Assembly (NCBI RefSeq): GCF_050948215.1
Contig: NW_027488691.1
Span: 372,001 to 436,000, forward strand
Reading direction: 5' to 3'
Source: Halictus rubicundus
Taxonomy: Eukaryota > Arthropoda > Insecta > Hymenoptera > Halictidae
DNA: 64,000 bases
This document shows, piece by piece, positions 43,511 to 55,893 of this stretch. The translations under genes were made by a program, and so were the position numbers. Positions within the stretch are counted from its first letter, which is position 1. Every line of letters starts with the position of its first letter. Below the pieces are notes generated by a model that saw only the letters and a list, made by a program, of their open reading frames with translations, ran no database searches and had not been told where the DNA came from.

Positions 43511-45409
43511 AGGGGATTGGATAGGATAGAGGATAGGATAGCGGATAGGATAGGATAGAGTATAGAATAGGATAGAGGATAGGATAGGATAGAGGATAGG
43601 ATAGGATAGAGGAGAGTATAGGATAGTGGATAGGATAGCATAGAGGATAGGATAGGGGATTGGATAAGATAGAGTATAGGATACGATAGAGGATAGGATC
43701 GGATAGAGGATAGGATAGGGGATTGGATAGGATAGACAATAGGAGACGATAAAGGATAGAATAGGGGATTGTATAGGCTAGAGGACAGGAGACGATAGAG
43801 GATAGGATAGGATAGAGGATAGGATAGGGTAGGATAGGATAGAGGATAGGATAGGATACAGGATAGGATAGGAGAGAGGATAGGATAGGATAGAGGATAG
43901 GATAGGATAGAGGATAGGATAGGATAGAGGATAGGATAGGATAGAGGATATGACAGGATAGAGGATAGGATAGGATAGAGGATAGGATAGGATAGATGAT
44001 AGGATAGGATAGAGGATAGGATAGGATAGAGGATAGGATAGGATAGAGGATATGATAGGATAGAGGATAGGATAGGATGGAGGATAGGATAGGATAGAGG
44101 ATAGGATAGGATAGAGGAAAGGATAGGATAGAGGATAGGATAGGATTGAGGATAGGATAGGATAGAGGAAAGGATAGGATAGAGGATCGGATAGGATAGG
44201 ATAGAGTATAGGATTGGATAGAGGATACGATATTATAGAGGATAGGATAGGATAGAGGATAAGATAGGATAGAGGATAGGATAGGATAGAGGATAGGATA
44301 GAGGATAGGATAGGATAGAGGATATGATAGGATAGAGGATCGGATAGGGGATTGGATAGGATAGAGGATAGGATAGCGGATAGGATAGGATAGAGTATAG
44401 AATAGGATAGAGGATAGGATAGGATAGAGGATAGAATAGGATTGATGATAGGATAGGATAGAGGAAAGGATAGGATAGAGGATCGGATAGGTGATTGGAT
44501 AGGATAGAGGATAGGATAGGATAGAGGATAGTATAGGATAGAGGATAGGATAGGATAGAGGATAGGATAGGATAAGATAGAGGATAGGATAGGATACAGG
44601 ATAGGATAGGATAGAGGATAGGACAGGATAGAGGATAGGATAGGATAGAGGATAGGATAGGATAGAGGATAGGATAGGATAGAGGATAGGATAGGATAGA
44701 GGATAGGATAGGATAGAGGATAGGATAGGATAGAGGATAGGATTTGATAGAGGATATGATAGGATAGAGGATCGGATAGGGGATTGGATAGGATAGAGGA
44801 TAGGATAGGATTGAGGATAGTATAGGATAGAGGAAAGGATAGGATAGAGGATCGGATAGGTGATTGGATAGGATAGAGGATAGGATAGGATAGAGGATAG
44901 TATAGGATAGAGGATAGGATATCATAGAGGATAGGATAGGATAGAGGATAGGATAGGGTAGGATAGGATAGAGGATAGGATAGGATACAGGATAGGATAG
45001 GATGGAGGATAGGATAGGATAGAGGATAGGATAGGATAGAGGATAGGATAGGATAGAGGATAGGATAGGATAGAGGATATGATAGGATAGAGGATCGGAT
45101 AGGATAGAGGATAGGATAGGATAGAGGATAGAATACGATAGAGGATAGGATATTATAGAGGATAGGATAGGATAGAGGATAGTATAGGATAGAGGATAGG
45201 ATAGGATAGAGGATAGGATAGGATAGAGGATAGGATAGGATAGAGGATAGGATAGGGTAGAGGATAGGATAGGATAGAGGATAGGATAGGAGATTGGATA
45301 GGATAGAGGATAGGATAGGATAGGATAGAGGATAGGATAGGATAGAGGATAGGATAGGATAGAGGATAGCATAGAGGATACGATATTATAGAGGATAGGA
45401 TAGGATAGA

Positions 45410-47710
45410 GGAAACGATAGGGTATTGGATAGGATAGAGCATAGGATAAAGAATAGGATAGGATAGAGGATAGGATAGAGGAAACGATAGGGTATTGGAT
45501 AGGATAGAGCATAGGATAAAGAATAGGATAGGATAGAGGATAGGATAGGGGATTGGATAGGATAGAGGATAGGATACGATAGAGGATAGGATAGGATAGA
45601 GGATAGGATAGGATAGAGGATAGGATAGGATAGAGGATAGGATAGGATTGAGGATAGGATTGGATAGAGGATAGGATATTATAGAGGATAGGATAGGATA
45701 GAGGATAGGATAGAGGATAGGATAGAGGATAGGATAGAGGATAGGATAGGATAGAGGATAGGATAGGGGATTGGATAAGATAGAGTATAGGATACGATAG
45801 GATAGGATAGAGGATAGGATAGGATAGAGGATAGGATAGGATAGAGGATTGGATTGGATAGAGGATAGGATATTATAGAGGATAGGATAGGATAGAGGAT
45901 AAGATAGGATAGAGGATAGGATAGGATAGAGGATAGGATAGGATAGAGGATAGGATAGGATAGAGGATAGGATAGGATAGAGGATAGGATAGAGGATAGG
46001 ATAGGATAGAGGATAGGATAGGATAGAGGAGATGATAGGATAGAGGATAGGATAGGATAGGATAGAGGATAGGATAGGATAGAGGATAGGATAGGATAGA
46101 GGATAGGATAGGATAGAGGATAGGATAGGATAGGATAGAGGATAGGATAGGGTAGAGGATAGGATAGGATAGAGGATAGGATAGGTGATTGGATAGGATA
46201 GAGGATAGGATAGGATAGAGGATCGGATAGGTGATTGGATAGGATAGAGGATAGGATAGGATAGAGGATAGGATAGGATAGAAGATAGGATAGGATAGAG
46301 GAGAGTATAGGATAGTGGATAGGATAGCATAGAGGATAGGATAGGGGATTGGATAAGATAGAGTATAGGATACGATAGAGGATAGGATCGGATAGAGGAT
46401 AGGATAGGGGATTGGATAGGATAGACAATAGGAGACGATAAAGGATAGAATAGGGGATTGTATAGGATAGAGGACAGGAGACGATAGAGGATAGGATAGG
46501 TTAGAGGATAGGATAGGATAGAGGATAGGATGGGATAGAGGATAGGATAGGATAGAGGATAGGATAGGATAGAGGATAGGATAGGATTGAGTATAGGATA
46601 GAATAGAGGAAAGGATAGGATAGAGGATCGGATAGGTGATTGGATAGGATAGAGGATAGGATAGGATAGAGGATCGGATAGGTGATTGGATAGGATACAG
46701 GATAGGATAGGATACAGGATAGGATAGGATAGAGGATAGGATAGGATAGGATAGAGGATACGATATTATAGAGGATTGGATAGGATAGAGGATAGGATCG
46801 GATAGAGGATAGGATAGGGGATTGGATAGGATAGAGGAAAGGATAGGATAGAGGATAGGATAGGATAGAGGATAGGATATAGGATTGGATAGGTTAGAGG
46901 ATAGGATACGATAGTGTATAGGATAGATGATAGGATAGGATAGAGGATAGGATAGGATAGAGGATAGGATAGGGGATTGGATAGGATAGAGGAAAGGATA
47001 GGGTAGAGGATAGGATAGGATTGAGGATAGGATAGGATAGAGGAAAGTATAGGATAGAGGATCGGATAGGATAGGATAGAGTATAGGATTGGATAGAGGA
47101 TACGATATTATAGATGATAGGATAGGATAGAGGATAAGATAGGATAGAGGATAGGATAGGATAGAGGATAGGATAGGATAGGGTAGAGGATAGGATAGTA
47201 TAGAGGATATGATAGGATAGAGGATCGGATAGGGGATTGGATAGGATAGAGGATAGGATAGCGGATAGGATAGGATAGAGTATAGAATAGGATAGAGGAT
47301 AGGATAGGATAGAGGATAGGATAGGATAGAAGATAGGATAGGATAGAGGAGAGTATAGGATAGTGGATAGGATAGCATAGAGGATAGGATAGGGGATTGG
47401 ATAAGATAGAGTATAGGATACGATAGAGGATAGGATCGGATAGAGGATACGATAGGGGATTGGATAGGATAGACAATAGGAGACGATAAAGGATAGAATA
47501 GGGGATTGTATAGGCTAGAGGACAGGAGACGATAGAGGATAGGATAGGATAGAGGATAGGATAGGGTAGGATAGGATAGAGGATAGGATAGGATACAGGA
47601 TAGGATAGGATAGAGGATAGGATAGGATAGAGGATAGGATAGGATAGAGGATATGATAGGATAGAGGATAGGATAGGATAGAGGATAGGATAGGATAGAG
47701 CATAGGATAG
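45410..47710 (+). repeat. A-type block inside macro-repeat 2 (copy 4)
   Basis: It is nested like copy 3, with the doublet at 45437/45507 and GACAATAGG markers at 46424 and 47472. Relative to copy 3 it has one extra 12-bp unit near 45720-45740, which changes the inter-copy offset from 13,005 to 13,017. Confidence 0.75.
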
Positions 47711-50253
47711 GATAGAGGATAGGATAGGATAGATGATAGGATAGGATAGAGGATAGGATAGGATAGAGGATAGGATAGGATAGAGGATATGATAGGATAG
47801 GTGGATAGGATAGGATAGAGGATAGGATAGGATGGAGGATATGATAGGATAGCGGATCGGATAGGGGATTGGATAGGATAGATGATAGGATAGGATTGAG
47901 GATAATATAGGATAGAGGAAAGGATAGGATAGAGGATCGGATAGGTGATTGGATAGGATAGAGGATAGGATAGGATAGAGGATAGTATTGGATAGAGGAT
48001 AGGATATCATAGAGGATAGGATAGGATAGAGGATAGGATAGGGTAGATTAGGATAGGATAGAGGATAGGATAGGATACAGGATAGGATAGGATGGAGGAT
48101 AGGATAGGATAGAGGATAGGATAGGATAGAGGATAGGATAGGATAGAGGATATGATAGGATAGAGGATCGGATAGGATAGAGGATAGGATAGGATAGAGG
48201 ATAGAATACGATAGAGGATAGGATATTATAGAGGATAGGATAGGATAGAGGATAGGATAGGATAGAGGATAGGATAGGATGGAGGATAGGATAGGATAGA
48301 GGATAGGATAGGGGATTGGATAGGATAGAGTATAGGATACCATAGAGGATAGGATCCGATAGAGGAAAGTATAGGGGATTGATAGGATAGAGGATAGGAG
48401 ACGATAGAGGATAGGATAGGGGATTGGATAGGATAGAGGATAGGAGACGATAGAGGACAGGATAGGTTAGAGGATAGGATAGGATAGAGGATAGGATAGG
48501 ATAGAGGATAGGGTAGGATAGAGGATAGGATAGAGGATAGGATAGGATAGAGGATAGGATAGGATAGAGGATAGGATAGCATAGAGGATAGCATAGGGGA
48601 TTGGATAGGATAGAGTATAGGATACGATAGAGGATAGGATCGGATAGAGGATAGGATAGGGGATTGGATAGGATAGACAATAGGAGCCGATAAAGGATAG
48701 GATAGGGGATTGTATAGGCTAGAGGACAGGAGACGATAGAGGATAGGATAGGATAGAGGATAGGATAGGGTAGGATAGGATAGAGGATAGGATAGGATAC
48801 AGGATAGGATAGGATAGAGGATAGGATAGGATAGAGGATAGGATAGGATAGAGGATAGGATAGGATAGAGGATATGATAGGATAGAGGATAGGAGAGGAT
48901 AGAGGATAGGATAGGATAGATGATAGGATAGGATTGAGGATAGGATAGGATAGAGGATAGGATAGGATAGAGGATAGTATAGGATAGAGGATAGGATAGG
49001 ATAGAGGATAGGAGACGATAGAGGATAGGATAGGATAGAGGATAGGATAGGATTGAGGATAGGATTAGATAGAGGATAGGACAGGATAGATGATAGGATA
49101 GGATAGAGGATAGCATAGAGGATAGGATAGAGGATAGGATAGGATAGAGGATAGGATAGGATAGAGGATAGGATAGGATTGAGGATAGGATACGATAGAG
49201 GATAGCATAGGATAGAGGATATTATAGGATAGATGATATTATAGGTAAGAGGATAGGGTAGGATGGAGGATACGATATTATAGAGAATACGATCTTACAG
49301 AGGACAGGATACGATAGAGGATAGGATTGGATAGAGGATAGGATAGAGGATTGGATAGGTTAGAGTATAGGATAGGATAGAGGATAGGATAGGATAGAGG
49401 ATAGGATAGGATAGAGGATAGGATAGGATAGAGGATAGGATAGGATACAGGATAGGATAGGATAGAGGATAGGATAGGATAGAGGATAGGATAGGATAGA
49501 GGAAAGGATAGGATTGAGGATAGGATTGGATAGAGGATAGTACAGGATAGATGATAGGATAGGATAGAGGATAGGATAGGATAGAGGATAGGATAGAGGA
49601 TAGGATAGAGGATAGGATAGAGGATAGGATAGAGGATAGGATAGGATATAGTTTAGGATAGGATAGAGGATCGGATAGGTGATTGGATAGGATAGAGGAT
49701 AGGAGACGATAGAGGATAGGAGACGATAGAGGATAGGATAGGGGATTGGATAGGATAGAGGATAGGATAGGATAGATGATAGGATGGGATAGAGGATAGG
49801 ATAGGATATACGATAGGTTAAGTTAGAGATAGTATAGAGGATAGGATAGGATTGAGGATAGGATAGAGGATCGGATAGGATAGACGATAGGACAGGATAG
49901 ATGATAGGATGGGATAGAGGATAGGATAGGATAGAGGATTAGATAGGATAGAGGATAGGATACGATAGAGCATAGGATAGGTTAGAGGATAGGATAGGAT
50001 AGAGGATAGGATAGAATATAGGATATGTTCGAGGATAGGATAGGATAGAGGATTGGACAGAAGATTGGATATGATAGAGGATAGGATAGGGTAGAGGATA
50101 GGATAGGATTGAGGATAGGATAGAGGATAGGATAGCATAGAGGATAGGATAGGGGATTGGATAGGATAGATTATAGGATACGATAGAGGATAGGATCGGA
50201 TAGAGGATAGAATACGATAGAGGATAGGATATTATAGAGGATAGGATAGGATA

Positions 50254-53200
50254 GAGGATAGGATAGGATAGAGGATAGAATAGGATTGATGATAAGATAG
50301 GATAGAGGAAAGGATAGGATAGAGGATCGGATAGGTGATTGGATAGGATAGAGGATAGGATAGGATAGAGGATAGTATAGGATAGAGAATAGGATAGGAT
50401 AGAGGATAGGATAGGATAAGATAGAGGATAGGATAGGATAGAGGATAGGATAGGATAGAGGATAGGATAGGATAGAGGATAGGATAGGATAGAGGATAGG
50501 ATAGGATAGAGGATAGGATAGGATAGAGGATAGGATAGGATGGAGGATATGATAGGATAGAGGATCGGATAGGGGATTGGATAGGATAGAGGATAGGATA
50601 GGATTGAGGATAGTATAGGATAGAGGAAAGGATAGGATAGAGGATCGGATAGGTGATTGGATAGGATAGAGGATAGGATAGGATAGAGGATAGTATTGGA
50701 TAGAGGATAGGATATCATAGAGGATAGGATAGGATAGAGGATAGGATAGGGTAGGATAGGATAGAGGATAGGATAGGATACAGGATAGGATAGGATGGAG
50801 GATAGGATAGGATAGAGGATAGGATAGGATAGAGGATAGGATAGGATAGAGGATAGGATAGGATAGAGGATATGATAGGATAGAGGATCGGATAGGATAG
50901 AGGATAGGATAGGATAGAGGATAGAATACGATAGAGGATAGGATATTATAGAGGATAGGATAGGATAGAGGATAGGATAGGATAGAGGATAGGATAGGAT
51001 GGAGGATAGGATAGGATAGGGGATACGATAGGGGATTGGATAGGATAGAGTATAGGATACGATAGAGGATAGGATCCGATAGAGGAAAGTATAGGGGATT
51101 GGATAGGATAGAGGATAGGAGACGATAGAGGATAGGATAGGGGATTGGATAGGATAGAGGATAGGAGACGATAGAGGACAGGATAGGTTAGAGGATAGGA
51201 TAGGATAGAGGATAGGATAGGATAGAGGATAGGATAGGATAGAGGATAGGATAGAGGATAGGATAGGATAGAGGATAGGATAGGATAGAGGATAGGATAG
51301 CATAGAGGATAGGATAGGGGATTGGATAGGATAGAGTATAGGATACGATAGAGGATAGGATCGGATAGAGGATAGGATAGGGGATTGGATAGGATAGACA
51401 ATAGGAGCCGATAAAGGATAGGATAGGGGATTGTATAGGCTAGATGACAGGAGACGATAGAGGATAGGATAGGATAGAGGATAGGATAGGGTAGGATAGG
51501 ATAGAGGATAGGATAGGATACAGGATAGGATAGGATAGAGGATAGGATAGGATAAAGGATAGGATAGGATAGAGGATAGGATAGGATAGAGGATAGGATA
51601 GGATAGAGGATATGATAGGATAGAGGATAGGATAGGATAGAGGATAGGATAGGATAGATGATAGGATAGGATAGAGGATAGGATAGGATAGAGGATAGGA
51701 TAGGATAGAGGATATGATAGGATAGGTGGATAGGATAGGATAGAGGATAGGATAGGATGGAGGATATGATAGGATAGAGGATCGGATAGGGGATTGGATA
51801 GGATAGATGATAGGATAGGATTGAGGATAGTATAGGATAGAGGAAAGGATAGGATAGAGGATCGGATAGGTGATTGGATAGGATAGAGTATAGGATACGA
51901 TAGAGGATAGGATCGGATAGAGGATAGGATAGGGGATTGGATAGGATAGACAATAGGAGCCGATAAAGGATAGGATAGGGGATTGTATAGGCTAGAGGAC
52001 AGGAGACGATAGAGGATAGGATAGGATAGAGGATAGGATAGGGTAGGATAGGATAGAGGATAGGATAGGATACAGGATAGGATAGGATAGAGGATAGGAT
52101 AGGATAGAGGATAGGGTAGGATAGAGGATAGGATAGAGGATAGGATAGGATAGAGGATAGGATAGGATAGAGGATAGGATAGCATAGAGGATAGGATAGG
52201 GGATTGGATAGGATAGAGGATAGGATAGGATAGAGGATAGGATAGGATAGAGGATAGGATAGGATAGAGGATATGATAGGATAGAGGATAGGAGAGGATA
52301 GAGGATAGGATAGGATAGATGATAGGATAGGATAGAGGATAGGATAGGATAGAGGATAGGATAGGATAGAGGATAGTATAGGATAGAGGATAGGATAGGA
52401 TAGAGGATAGGAGACGATAGAGGATAGGATAGGATAGAGGATAGGATAGGATTGAGGATAGGATTAGATAGAGGATAGGACAGGATAGATGATAGGATAG
52501 GATAGAGGATAGCATAGAGGATAGGATAGAGGATAGGATAGGATAGAGGATAGGATAGGATAGAGGATAGGATAGGGTAGAGGATAGGATAGGATTGAGG
52601 ATAGGATACGATAGAGGATAGCATAGGATAGAGGATATTATAGGATAGATGATATTATAGGTAAGAGGATAGGGTAGGATGGAGGATACGATATTATAGA
52701 GAATACGATCTTACAGAGGACAGGATACGATAGAGGATAGGATTGGATAGAGGATAGGATAGAGGATTGGACAGGTTAGAGTATAGGATAGGATAGAGGA
52801 TAGGATAGGATAGAGGATAGGATAGGATAGAGGATAGGATAGGATAGAGGATAGGATAGGATACAGGATAGGATAGGATAGAGGATAGGATAGGATAGAG
52901 GATAGGATAGGATAGAGGAAAGGATAGGATTGAGGATAGGATTGGATAGAGGATAGTACAGGATAGATGATAGGATAGGATAGAGGATAGGATAGGATAG
53001 AGGATAGGATAGAGGATAGGATAGAGGATAGGATAGAGGATAGGATAGAGGATAGGATAGGATATAGTATAGGATAGGATAGAGGATCGGATAGGTGATT
53101 GGATAGGATAGAGGATAGGAGACGATAGAGGATAGGATAGGGGATTGGATAGGATAGAGGATAGGATAGGATAGATGATAGGATGGGATAGAGGATAGGA

Positions 53201-53332
53201 TAGGATATACGATAGGTTAAGTTAGAGATAGTATAGAGGATAGGATAGGATTGAGGATAGGATAGAGGATCGGATAGGATAGACGATAGGACAGGATAGA
53301 TGATAGGATAGGATAGGGGATTGGATAGGATA
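50254..53332 (+). repeat. Third, internally shortened macro-repeat copy
   Basis: For the first 180 bp or so the sequence follows the start of copy 2 at offset 13,017 (GAATAGG 50278, GAGAATAGG 50385, ATAAGATAG 50418). After about 50440 it follows instead the related module near 39.9 kb, so about 2.5 kb of the unit is skipped. It then carries GGATCCGATAGAGG (51073), GACAATAGGAGCCGATAAAG (51397, 51949), the GAGAATACGATCTTACAGAG marker (52699) and GGTTAAGTTAGAG (53215). A run of four 12-mers is at 53000-53047. Order is conserved but spacing is compressed. Confidence 0.65.
53000..53047 (+). repeat. Run of four 12-bp monomers, third copy
   Basis: Four GAGGATAGGATA units precede GGATATAGTATAGG, as in the other macro-repeat copies. 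The conserved position shows the run belongs to the unit and is not random slippage. Confidence 0.85.
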
Positions 53333-55840
53333 GACAATAGGGGCCGATAAAGGATAGGATAGGGGATTGTATAGGCTAGAGGACAGGAGACGATAGAGGA
53401 TAGGATAGGATAGAGGATAGGATAGGGTAGGATAGGATAGAGGATAGGATAGGATACAGGATAGGATAGGATAGAGGATAGGATAGGATAGAGGATAGGA
53501 TAGGATAGAGGATAGGATAGGATACAGGATAGGATAGGATAGAGGATAGGATAGGATAGAGGATAGGATAGGATAGAGGATAGGATAGGATAGAGGATAG
53601 GATAGGATAGAGGATATGATAGGATAGAGGATAGGATAGGATAGAGGATAGGATAGGATAGATGATAGGATAGGATAGAGGATAGGATAGGATAGAGGAT
53701 AGGATAGGATAGAGGATATGATAGGATAGAGGATAGGATAGGATGGAGGATAGGATAGGATAGAGGATAGGATAGGGGATTGGATAGGATAGAGGATAGG
53801 AGACGATAGAGGACAGGATAGGTTAGAGGATAGGATAGGATAGAGGATAGTATAGGATAGAGGATAGGATAGGATAGAGGATAGGATAGAGGATAGGATA
53901 GGATAGAGGATAGGATAGGATAGAGGATAGAATAGGATAGAGGATAGGATAGGGGATAGGATAGGGGATTGGATAGGATAGAGGATAGGATCCGTTAGAG
54001 GAAAGTATAGGGGGTTGGATAGGATAGAGGATAGGAGACGATAGAGGATAGGATAGGGGATTGGATAGGATAGAGGATAGGAGACGATAGAGGATAGGAT
54101 AGGGGATTGTATAGGATAGAGGACAAGAGACGATAGAGGATAGGATAGGTTAGAGGATGGGATAGGATAGAGGATAGGATAGGATAGAGGATAGGATAGG
54201 ATAGAGGATAGGATAGGATAGAGGATAGGATAGGATTGAGGATAAGATAGAATAGAGGAAAGGATAGGATAGAGGATCGGATAGGTGATTAGATAGGATA
54301 GAGGATAGGATAGGATAGAGGATAGGATAGGATAGAGGATCGGATAGGTGATTGGATGGGATACAGGATAGGATAGGATAGAGGATAGTATAGGATAGAG
54401 GACAGAATAGGATAGAGGATAGTATAGGATAGTGGATAGGATTGCATAGAGGATAGGATAGGGGATTTGATAGGATAGAGTATAGGATACGATAGAGGAT
54501 AGGATCGGATAGAGGATAGGATAGGGGATTGGATAGGATATACAATACGAGAAGATAGAGGATAGGATAGGGGATTGTATAGGATAGAGGATAGGAGACG
54601 ATAGAGGATAGGATAGGGGATTGTATAGGCGAGAGGACAGGAGACGATAGAGGATAGGATAGGATAGAGGATAGGATAGGATACAGGATAGGATAGGATA
54701 GAGGATAGGATAGGATAGAGGATAGGATAGGATAGAGGATAGGATAGGATAGAGGATAGGATAGGATAGAGGATAGGATAGGATAGAGGATATGATAGTA
54801 TAGAGGATAGGATAGGATAGAGGATAGGATAGGATAGAGGATAGGATAGGATAGAGGATAGGATAGGATAGGATAGAGGATTGGATTGGATAGAGGATAG
54901 GATATAGGAGTGGATAGGATAGAGGATAGGATACGATAGTGGATAGGATAGAGGATAGGATAGGATAGAGGATAGGATAGAGGATAGGATAGAGGATTGG
55001 ATAGGATAGGGGATATTATAGGATAGAGGATAGGACAGGATAGCGGATAGGATAGGATATAGGATTGGATAGGGGATAGGATAGGATAGAGGATAGGATA
55101 GGATAGAGGATAGGATAGGATAGAGGATCGGATTGGATAGAGGATAGGATAGGATAGAGGATAGGATAGGATAGAGGATAGGATAGGAAAGAGGATAGGA
55201 TAGTAAAGAGGATATAATAGGATAGAGGATAGGATAGGATAGAGGATAGGATAGGATAGAGGATAGAATAGGATTGAGGATAAGATAGGATAGAGGATAG
55301 GATAGGATAGAGGTTAGGATAGGATAGAGGATAGGATAGGATAGAGGATAGGATAGGATAGAGTATAGAATATAGGATTGGATAGGACACAGGAAGGGAT
55401 ACGATAGAGGATAAGATAGGGTAGGATAGAGAATAGGATAGGATGGATGATATTATAGGATAGAGGATAGAATAGGATAGAGGATAGGATAGGATAGCGG
55501 ATAGGATATGATAGAGTATAGAATAGGATAGAGGATAGGATAGGATAGAGTATGGGATACGATTGAGAATAGGATATGATAGGGTAGAGGATAGGATAGG
55601 ATAGAGGTTAGGATAGAGGATAGGATAGGATAGAGGTTAGGATAGAGGATAGGATAGGATAGAGGATAGGATAGGATAGAGGATAGGATAGGATAGAGGA
55701 TAGGATAGGATTGAGGATAGGATAGGATTGAGGATAGGATAGGATAGAGGATAGGATAGGATAGTGGATCGGATAGAGGATAGGAGACGATAGAGGATAG
55801 GATAGGGGATTGGATAGGATAGAGGATAGGATATGGGATA
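53333..55840 (+). repeat. Divergent transition block
   Basis: It begins with the last GACAATAGG marker, here with GGGCCG instead of GAGCCG, and holds increasingly degenerate relatives. Examples are GGATCCGTTAGAGG (about 53990), GGGGGTTGGATAGG (about 54010), GATACAATACGAGAAGATAG (about 54539), GGATTTGATAGG and GGACACAGGAAGGGATACG (about 55386). New variants AGTAAAGAGG (55200) and GAGGTTAGGATAG (55311, 55611, 55635) appear. Units are less ordered than in the 13-kb repeats and no clean long duplication is evident. No gene is visible. Confidence 0.6.
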
Positions 55841-55884
55841 TACCGAATTTCTGCGGTAGAAATCCGCAGGATCGATATCCTATC
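55841..55884. other. 44-bp non-satellite insert with nested hairpins
   Basis: This is the only stretch that cannot be derived from GGATA/GAGGATA units. CTGCGG (55851-55856) pairs with CCGCAG (55864-55869) around a 7-nt loop. ATTTCT (55847-55852) can alternatively pair with AGAAAT (55858-55863). Outside these, CGA (55844-55846) pairs with TCG (55872-55874), and GGATAT (55836-55841) with ATATCC (55875-55880), giving a 45-nt imperfect fold. A second hairpin has arms ATCGATA and TATCGAT around TCC (55871-55887). It contains CCG and CGG, rare elsewhere. It could be filler from end joining, a tiny transposon remnant or footprint, or a fold-back product. Flanking GATA is uninformative as a target duplication because every monomer contains it. 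Confidence 0.85.
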
Positions 55885-55893
55885 GATAGGATA
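55876..55893. repeat. 18-bp perfect palindrome at an orientation flip
   Basis: TATCCTATCGATAGGATA is its own reverse complement. The left half is satellite in minus orientation and the right half is satellite in plus orientation. It is the only place where I see TATCC on the + strand. It overlaps the right end of the non-satellite insert. Confidence 0.93.

Larger units (their letters stand above)
37237..50253 (+). repeat. 13-kb macro-repeat, copy 2
   Basis: This copy matches copy 1 in variant order throughout. Offset is 13,002 at first, 12,985 from 25.4 to 30.1 kb of copy 1, 12,876 after a 109-bp loss near 43.49 kb, 13,005 after a replaced patch, and 13,017 from about 32.9 kb on. Even rare variants are shared, for example ATAGTTTAGG at about 36625 and 49642. 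The two copies are head-to-tail and adjacent, which suggests recent unequal exchange or replication-based amplification. An assembly duplication is also possible. Confidence 0.8.

Noticed and set aside
49939..52515. 858-residue minus-strand open frame, and all other long minus-strand open frames
   Set aside because: Composition is only the 17-residue repeat, the starts are arbitrary (many TTG or similar), neighbouring frames overlap with the same peptide, and the lack of stops follows from the monomer. No domain, signal peptide or codon preference is visible.
55841..55884. Rho-independent terminator or tRNA fragment in the hairpin insert
   Set aside because: The 6-bp stem is not followed by a T run, and there is no tRNA-like arm set in 44 bp.
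55836..55884. Target-site duplication of GATA around the insert
   Set aside because: GATA is present in every monomer, so its presence on both sides carries no information.
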